A stretch of DNA of 11,284 nt from Alphaproteobacteria bacterium (GTDB taxonomy: Bacteria > Pseudomonadota > Alphaproteobacteria > Sphingomonadales > Emcibacteraceae): positions 5,637 through 16,920 of the forward strand of contig NVTJ01000058.1 of NCBI GenBank assembly GCA_002401545.1, written 5' to 3'. The notes under the pieces are model-generated. The model saw only the letters and a list, made by a program, of their open reading frames with translations, ran no database searches and was not told where the DNA came from. The position numbers were made by a program, and so were the translations under genes. Every line of letters starts with the position of its first letter. Within the stretch, counting starts at the first letter, position 1. Of this stretch, positions 7,292 to 11,284 are shown piece after piece.

Positions 7292-7972
7292 TTATTCCAG
7301 ATAAGATTTAAACCATTTCATGGCCTCCTGGGCAGCTATCCTGAGCGTGCCCGGCTCTTCAAAAAGATGGGTCGCCCCCGGAACGACATTGAGTTTTGAA
7401 TGTTCGTTGAGTTTTTCCAGTGCTTCCCGGTTAAGGTTCAGAACTGTGGTATCCCTTTCGCCTACAATGAGCAGGGTAGGGGTATTGACCAGTGACAGAT
7501 ACTCCCCCGCCAGGTCCGGCCGCCCCCCCCGAGAGACAACAGCGGCAATATTCTTTGGTATTTTGGCTGCGGCAATAAGAGCGGCCCCGCCACCTGTGCT
7601 GGAGCCAAAAAACCCGAGTTTCAGTTTTTTTGTTCTGGGGTCATTTTTTGCCCAGGCGGCAATGGCCACAAGCCTTGCGGCCAGTAGCGGAATATCAAAA
7701 CGCCAGTGACGGGTTTGCAGGTCAATTGCTTCTTCTTCCATGGTGAGCAGGTCGGTCAGCAGAGTGGCTATATTCTGATCATGCAGGATTTCCGCCACAA
7801 ACCAGTTGCGCGGGCTAAAGCGGCTGCTGCCACTGCCATGGGCAAATATAACGAGTCCGGTGGCACCCTCGGGGACAGTAAGCCTGCCTTCAAGAGTGAC
7901 ATTCTTGAGGGGTATTTTTATATGCATATCCTGAATGGAGGGGGGATGGTCATTAATTTCTGCGCGTTGCAT
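7292..7972 (-). CDS. Alpha/beta hydrolase (dienelactone hydrolase-like)
   Basis: This is a 226-residue cytoplasmic alpha/beta hydrolase with a complete triad: nucleophile Ser125 in GSSTGGGAA, acid Asp174 in VGERDTTV, and His202 in GATHLFEEPG. The oxyanion-side motif FAHGSGSSRFSPRN is at 43-56. No signal peptide. The substrate is unknown; relatives are annotated as dienelactone hydrolase-like. I chose the ATG at 7972 because GAGG lies 8 nt upstream. Earlier in-frame starts at 8011 and 8020 would fall upstream of the transcription start predicted from the FixK box. It is the first gene of a two-gene operon with the phosphoribosyltransferase 4 bp downstream, echoing the natural fusion Rv0571c. 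Confidence 0.9.
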   Translation of the reverse strand: MQRAEINDHPPSIQDMHIKIPLKNVTLEGRLTVPEGATGLVIFAHGSGSSRFSPRNWFVAEILHDQNIATLLTDLLTMEEEAIDLQTRHWRFDIPLLAARLVAIAAWAKNDPRTKKLKLGFFGSSTGGGAALIAAAKIPKNIAAVVSRGGRPDLAGEYLSLVNTPTLLIVGERDTTVLNLNREALEKLNEHSKLNVVPGATHLFEEPGTLRIAAQEAMKWFKSYLE

Positions 7973-8025
7973 TTGCTTTTCCTCACTGTGAGGCGGACAG
8001 TTTAGCATCATGGAAGGCAATGTTA

Positions 8026-8039
8026 TTGATTGTAATCAT
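8026..8039 (-). promoter_or_regulatory. FNR/FixK box upstream of the hydrolase-PRTase operon
   Basis: On the minus strand this reads ATGATTACAATCAA, 9 of 10 to the FNR/FixK consensus. TAAACT (8004-7999; 4 of 6 to TATAAT) begins 21 nt after it, giving class II geometry and a start near 7991. The leader is then about 19 nt and includes the ribosome site of the hydrolase ATG at 7972. The box lies just after the stop codon of the transporter gene. On the plus strand, ATTGATTGTAATCATAA is identical to the flanked CBS-gene box except for one base. Confidence 0.8.
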
Positions 8040-8041
8040 AA

Positions 8042-8473
8042 TTAATCAGGCTTGAAGCGCAGGTAGATAACATAATATACAAAGCCGACCAGCACACTTC
8101 CCCCCACGAGATTACCCAGAATAACCGGCACAAGATTGCCAAAATACCCCGCCCAACTGATGGCCTCAACATTCGCTGCCACATGTCCGGATGCCTTTCG
8201 CAGCATTCCCATGGGAATTAAGTACATATTGGCAATGCTATGTTCGAACCCGGTAGCAACGAAGGCTGATATTGGAAAAACAATGGCCACGGCTTTATCA
8301 AATACACTTCTCCCGGCAAGCAAACCAAGCATTACTGTAGAGAGCAGAGAGAACTGAGTTTTGGCAACACCAACCTTTTCCATCACTGGAGGGGCGGTTG
8401 CGGCTCCGGTTGCGCAGGTCAGCATTGACGGGCCCATCGGACCCGGTGTTTCTTCTTTTGTTATGGGGGCCAT
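8042..8473 (-). CDS. Formate/nitrite transporter family gene with internal deletion
   Basis: The 143-residue frame is clearly FNT (FocA/NirC) family but only about half the usual 260-285 residues. Residues 19-54 match the FNT N-terminus (TAPPVMEKVGVAKTQFSLL, then the start of TM1, VMLGLLAG). The next residues, RSVFDKAVAIVFPISAFVA and GFEHSIANMYLIPMGML, match FocA from the end of TM4 through TM5, including the conserved pore His. The C-terminus NLVPVILGNLVGGSVLVG then YYVIYLRFKPD matches TM6. So about 120-130 residues (rest of TM1 through TM4) are missing without a frameshift, with the join at codons GCC GGG (8308-8313 region). A pentameric anion channel needs these helices, so the product is probably nonfunctional unless the locus is misassembled. 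The ATG at 8473 has only a weak ribosome site. Confidence 0.8.
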   Translation of the reverse strand: MAPITKEETPGPMGPSMLTCATGAATAPPVMEKVGVAKTQFSLLSTVMLGLLAGRSVFDKAVAIVFPISAFVATGFEHSIANMYLIPMGMLRKASGHVAANVEAISWAGYFGNLVPVILGNLVGGSVLVGFVYYVIYLRFKPD

Positions 8474-8479
8474 AGAGGA

Positions 8480-8495
8480 ATCCCGGAACCGGGAT
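8480..8495. repeat. Hairpin directly upstream of the transporter start
   Basis: ATCCCGG-AA-CCGGGAT is a perfect inverted repeat with 7-bp arms. On the minus-strand transcript it ends 6 nt before the transporter ATG and contains the only purine-rich (GGGA) ribosome-site candidate. As RNA it would fold into a 6-bp stem with a GUUC loop. It could hide the ribosome site or be an operator. Confidence 0.5.
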
Positions 8496-8669
8496 GTCTC
8501 GGCTATTTTGCTGACGCTTGATACCCCGGTATGAGCGACAAGATTCTCAGTGATTCTTCGGCCTATGGGTAAATGTTTTTCAAAGTCCTCATCCGGTTGG
8601 CCTTACTACTGTTCTCTTCCGATCTTCTTTATTGATATTTAGCTGGTTGTCAGAACAGTAATATTATTC

Positions 8670-8734
8670 CAGATACTATAAATTACAATCGATTGTAAAT
8701 AAGTATTGCAATCGATTGTAATTTATAGTATCTG
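8670..8734. promoter_or_regulatory. 26-bp perfect inverted repeat with two LacI-like operators
   Basis: Arms 8670-8695 and 8709-8734 are perfect reverse complements of 26 bp around a 13-nt centre. Each arm contains its own palindrome: TTACAATCGATTGTAA (8683-8698) and TTGCAATCGATTGTAA (8707-8722), whose centres are 23 bp apart. The pattern GCAA-TCGA-TTG with a central CG resembles LacI/GalR-family operators such as those of PurR and GalR. Such operators commonly control TonB-dependent sugar receptors in alpha- and gammaproteobacteria. It lies 155 bp upstream of the receptor ATG. There is no T-tract, so it is not a typical terminator. Confidence 0.6.
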
Positions 8735-8888
8735 TTAGTTGCACCAGTTTATTAAATGATTCGCTAAAGTAATTTTTTACTGACCGTATGGCAGGCAATG
8801 TTAGGTAAAATAGATCTGAGTGAAAATTATTTAGATCCCTAGTGTGTACTATTAGAAATAATAATTATGGCGTAGGAGGGCCACAATC

Positions 8889-11147
8889 ATGAACTTTACA
8901 AAAAATTTTCTAAAATCCACCACGGCGATAGCCATTGCCATTTCTGCTCAGGTGGTATCCGCTGCTGATGAAGAAGCAGCGGCAGTATTTGAAGAAATTA
9001 TCGTTTTGGGAACCCCCGGTGGTTCGGGGCTAGTCAAGCATGATGCCAGTTTTGCCATCACAACGATGAGTGCAGACGAAATGGGCATGGCAGGCTTTAA
9101 AAGCACCGCCGAAGTCTTTACATTGGTACCGGGCGTTTGGGCGGAAAGCTCAGGCGGTGTTGCCGGGGCCAATATTGACGTGCGGGGTCTTCCCGGCGGC
9201 GGCGATGCGCCCTTTGTCACCATGTCCATCAATGGTGCGCCAATCTATGGCACAGAAATGCTTTCCTTTTTCGAGCAAAGCTCTATTTTCAGGGTTGATG
9301 AAACAGTTGCCAGTGCTGAGGCATTGCGCGGTGGCCCGAACGCGGTGTTCTCAAACGGGGAGCCGGGAGTAACTCTTAACTTCAACCTCAAAAAAGGTGG
9401 CGAAGAAACTGAAGGCCGTATCAAATATACCGGGTCAGATTATGACTTGCAGCGGTTTGATGCTGTCATTTCTGGTCCACTTGGGAATGGCCTCTATTAT
9501 ATGGTTGGCGGCTATGTGCAGTCATCACCGGGTGTTCGTGATGCCCAGTTTAATTCTGAAAGTGGTTATCAGATTACGGCCCAGTTGACCAAAGAGTTTG
9601 ACAATGGCGAGATTAATGTCTGGACACGGGTCACCGACGATCACGGTCAATGGTATTTGCCCATTGCGCTCAATACCGGCAACGATCTTGGCACATTCTC
9701 ACAACTGGGCAATGCGACCCGTTTCCGTACCCTTCAGGTCAACGCGAATGGCGACACAGAAGATTTTGATTTTGCCGATGGTCGTGGCTGGGATGGTACA
9801 GTCTCCGGGGTTAATGCCAACTTTGACCTGGGCAATGGTTTTGAATTGCGTGATAATATGTCTTATACGCAGGGTGATGCTGATACCTTTGGTTTTGTAC
9901 CGGACGGCAGCCCGATAACGGTTGGTACCCTGCGTGCAAGCAGTGGGGCAGCAACCGTCAGCACACTTGGTGGCACCACGCTTTCCGACGGTGATTATGT
10001 GCAGAATTACGGTCATTGGGTGGTCAAAAAGGATCTGGAATCTTTCACGAATGACTTGAGTATCAGCAAAGAGGTCGGCGGCCATAGTTTTACGGTTGGT
10101 TATTACCGGGCATCCTGGTCGGCCGATGATTTCTGGACAATTGGTAATTTCACACCGGTTCAGAATGTGGCAAACGGTGACTTCCTCGATAGCGATGTTT
10201 CCTGTTCCGACCTGGCGGACGCTGGTTCCGGCTCAGGATGTTGGGCATTCGGCATTAATTCTGCTGGTGATGCAACCGCAGATGCGTTCTATATTGCCGA
10301 TAGCTGGCAGGTAACGGATGATCTGCGGTTTGATGTAGGTCTGCGGCAGGAATGGCTGGAGCTTAATTATATTCTGGATGCCGGGCCGGGGTACCCTGAC
10401 GGTGTCCGTGATCTGGCGGTAAATCTTAACGAAAATGATTTTGCCTATACCGCTGCGGCGAACTATGACATTTCAGAAAACCTTGGTGTTTATGTGCGTT
10501 ATTCGGATGGCTTTTTATTCCCCCATTTTGATGATGTGCGTGAAGGTAACCTGAACGTTAACGGCATTCAGCAGCTTGAGGGCGGCGTTAAATATTCCGG
10601 CGAGAATTTTGACCTGTTCGCAACAGCCTTTTATAACAAGAATGACAGCTTTTCGAGCGTGGTTGGAAGTGAAGTTGCCGCCGCCGCCTTTAAAACCCGT
10701 TCTATCGGTATTGAGATTGACGGCAGTTATAGTTATGAAGCCTTTAATCTGTCTGTCATCGCCACGTTGCAGGATGCTGAGATTACTGATTCAACGACCA
10801 TATCTGATGAAGGCAATGACGTGTTGCGGCAACCCAGATATCTGGTGAGAATAGCGCCGAGCTATGATATTGAAATTGGTGAAGCAACCGCAACAATTTA
10901 CGGCGCTGCCCAATTCGTTGGTAAACGTTATGGTGATAATGCCAACACCGTGGAACTTGCCAGTTATACCAAGCTGGATGCTGGCATACTTGTACGTACC
11001 GGCTCCAATCTTTTCTTTCAGATCCATGCGGATAATCTGAATGACAGCCATGGTATCACCGAAGGCGATCCCCGTAATCCGTCATCACCAAATGGCCGCC
11101 CAATTCTGGGCCGTTCGGTAAAATTCAGTGTCGGTTATGATTTTTAA
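8889..11147 (+). CDS. TonB-dependent outer-membrane receptor
   Basis: This is a complete 752-residue outer-membrane receptor for energy-dependent uptake. A signal peptide ends near residue 25 (QVVSA, then ADEE). The TonB box is FEEIIVLG (34-41). A plug domain follows (about 50-170), with VFTLVPGVWAESSGG, DVRGLPGG, MSINGAPIYG and the RGGPNAVFSNGEPGVTLNFNLKKG segment. The 22-strand-type barrel runs from about 175 to the terminal aromatic Phe752 (KFSVGYDF). Cys439 and Cys451 probably form a disulfide in an extracellular loop. The start has a strong AGGAGG ribosome site 9 nt upstream. The substrate cannot be read from the sequence: no ferric-siderophore-specific motif is seen, and the LacI-like operator upstream suggests a carbohydrate or related nutrient. 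No TonB, ExbB or transport partner is in the window. Confidence 0.95.
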   Translation: MNFTKNFLKSTTAIAIAISAQVVSAADEEAAAVFEEIIVLGTPGGSGLVKHDASFAITTMSADEMGMAGFKSTAEVFTLVPGVWAESSGGVAGANIDVRGLPGGGDAPFVTMSINGAPIYGTEMLSFFEQSSIFRVDETVASAEALRGGPNAVFSNGEPGVTLNFNLKKGGEETEGRIKYTGSDYDLQRFDAVISGPLGNGLYYMVGGYVQSSPGVRDAQFNSESGYQITAQLTKEFDNGEINVWTRVTDDHGQWYLPIALNTGNDLGTFSQLGNATRFRTLQVNANGDTEDFDFADGRGWDGTVSGVNANFDLGNGFELRDNMSYTQGDADTFGFVPDGSPITVGTLRASSGAATVSTLGGTTLSDGDYVQNYGHWVVKKDLESFTNDLSISKEVGGHSFTVGYYRASWSADDFWTIGNFTPVQNVANGDFLDSDVSCSDLADAGSGSGCWAFGINSAGDATADAFYIADSWQVTDDLRFDVGLRQEWLELNYILDAGPGYPDGVRDLAVNLNENDFAYTAAANYDISENLGVYVRYSDGFLFPHFDDVREGNLNVNGIQQLEGGVKYSGENFDLFATAFYNKNDSFSSVVGSEVAAAAFKTRSIGIEIDGSYSYEAFNLSVIATLQDAEITDSTTISDEGNDVLRQPRYLVRIAPSYDIEIGEATATIYGAAQFVGKRYGDNANTVELASYTKLDAGILVRTGSNLFFQIHADNLNDSHGITEGDPRNPSSPNGRPILGRSVKFSVGYDF

Positions 11148-11210
11148 TAGTGAGTGAGGGCAGGAGTACCAGTTTCGTTGGCACCTCTGTTCACTTAAGA
11201 TATGGGCATT

Positions 11211-11229
11211 GCATCACCCCGGGTGTTGC
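11211..11229 (+). terminator. Possible weak terminator after the receptor gene
   Basis: GCATCACCC-c-GGGTGTTGC forms a GC-rich hairpin (one internal T-T mismatch) 64 bp after the receptor stop. A T-rich stretch (11236-11248) follows after a short gap rather than immediately, so this is a weak intrinsic terminator candidate at best. Confidence 0.3.
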
Positions 11230-11284
11230 GATGTCTGTTTTCTTTTATTGGGGCGATTTTTTCGTTTTTTTTAAATAGACTGGC

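Larger units (their letters stand above)
8474..8888. other. 415-bp non-coding region between transporter and receptor
   Basis: I see no credible gene here. It holds the hairpin at 8480-8495, a small palindrome ATACC-CC-GGTAT at 8521-8532, a 12-mer identical to the end of common Illumina adapters at 8614-8625, the large inverted repeat at 8670-8734, and the receptor ribosome site (AGGAGGG at about 8875). No convincing -35/-10 pair for the receptor was found. Confidence 0.7.

Noticed and set aside
7973..8020. Upstream starts of the hydrolase at 8011 or 8020
   Set aside because: They precede the predicted FixK-dependent transcription start, whereas the ATG at 7972 has a good GAGG site.
8521..8532. 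Palindrome ATACC-CC-GGTAT as an FNR-type site for the transporter
   Set aside because: It does not fit TTGAT-N4-ATCAA and its arms are only 5 bp; no regulator can be suggested.
11160..11189. Dyad AGGAGTACCA / TGGCACCTCT after the receptor as a terminator
   Set aside because: Three mismatches in ten pairs and no T-tract directly after it.

Overview
The window looks like chromosomal DNA of an alphaproteobacterium. The evidence is a FixL-type heme-PAS kinase, a FixK-type Crp/Fnr regulator without Fe-S cysteines, and a large TonB-dependent receptor with a LacI-like operator upstream. Base composition is moderate, and the kinase gene reads AT-richer than the receptor gene. I cannot name the genus.

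Layout. (1) Positions 1-1760 hold the 3' three quarters of a phosphoenolpyruvate synthase gene, cut by the window edge. (2) Positions 1800-4897 (+ strand) hold a two-CBS protein, a soluble PAS-PAS-kinase-receiver hybrid with a FixL-like heme pocket, and a small c-type cytochrome lipoprotein. (3) Positions 4905-6572 hold a divergent regulator pair: a FixK-like gene on the minus strand and an OmpR/PhoB-type response regulator on the plus strand, sharing a 186-bp control region. (4) Positions 6628-7972 (minus strand) hold a two-gene operon, an alpha/beta hydrolase followed by a phosphoribosyltransferase. (5) Positions 8042-8473 (minus strand) hold a formate/nitrite-transporter gene with a large in-frame internal deletion. 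(6) Positions 8474-8888 are non-coding and carry a perfect 26-bp inverted repeat containing two LacI-like palindromes. (7) Positions 8889-11147 encode a complete TonB-dependent receptor.

The main reading is that regions 2-4 form a self-contained oxygen-response island. The kinase, the OmpR-type regulator and the FixK-like protein match the logic of the hFixL-FxkR-FixK relay described in Rhizobium etli, where a hybrid FixL and an OmpR-type regulator replace FixJ. Three FNR/FixK boxes (TTGAT-N4-ATCAA/T) sit upstream of the CBS gene, the cytochrome gene and the hydrolase operon. Each is exactly 21 nt from a -10-like hexamer, which is class II activator geometry. The shared fixK/regulator intergenic region carries tandem 10-bp repeats resembling the R. 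etli K-box. The proposed circuit is: low O2, then the heme kinase, then the OmpR-type regulator, then FixK, then the CBS protein, cytochrome and hydrolase/PRTase genes. These effector types (CBS pair, hydrolase plus PRTase) recall Hrp1 and Rv0571c of the mycobacterial DosR hypoxia regulon. The receptor region appears to be a separate, probably sugar-type nutrient-uptake unit.
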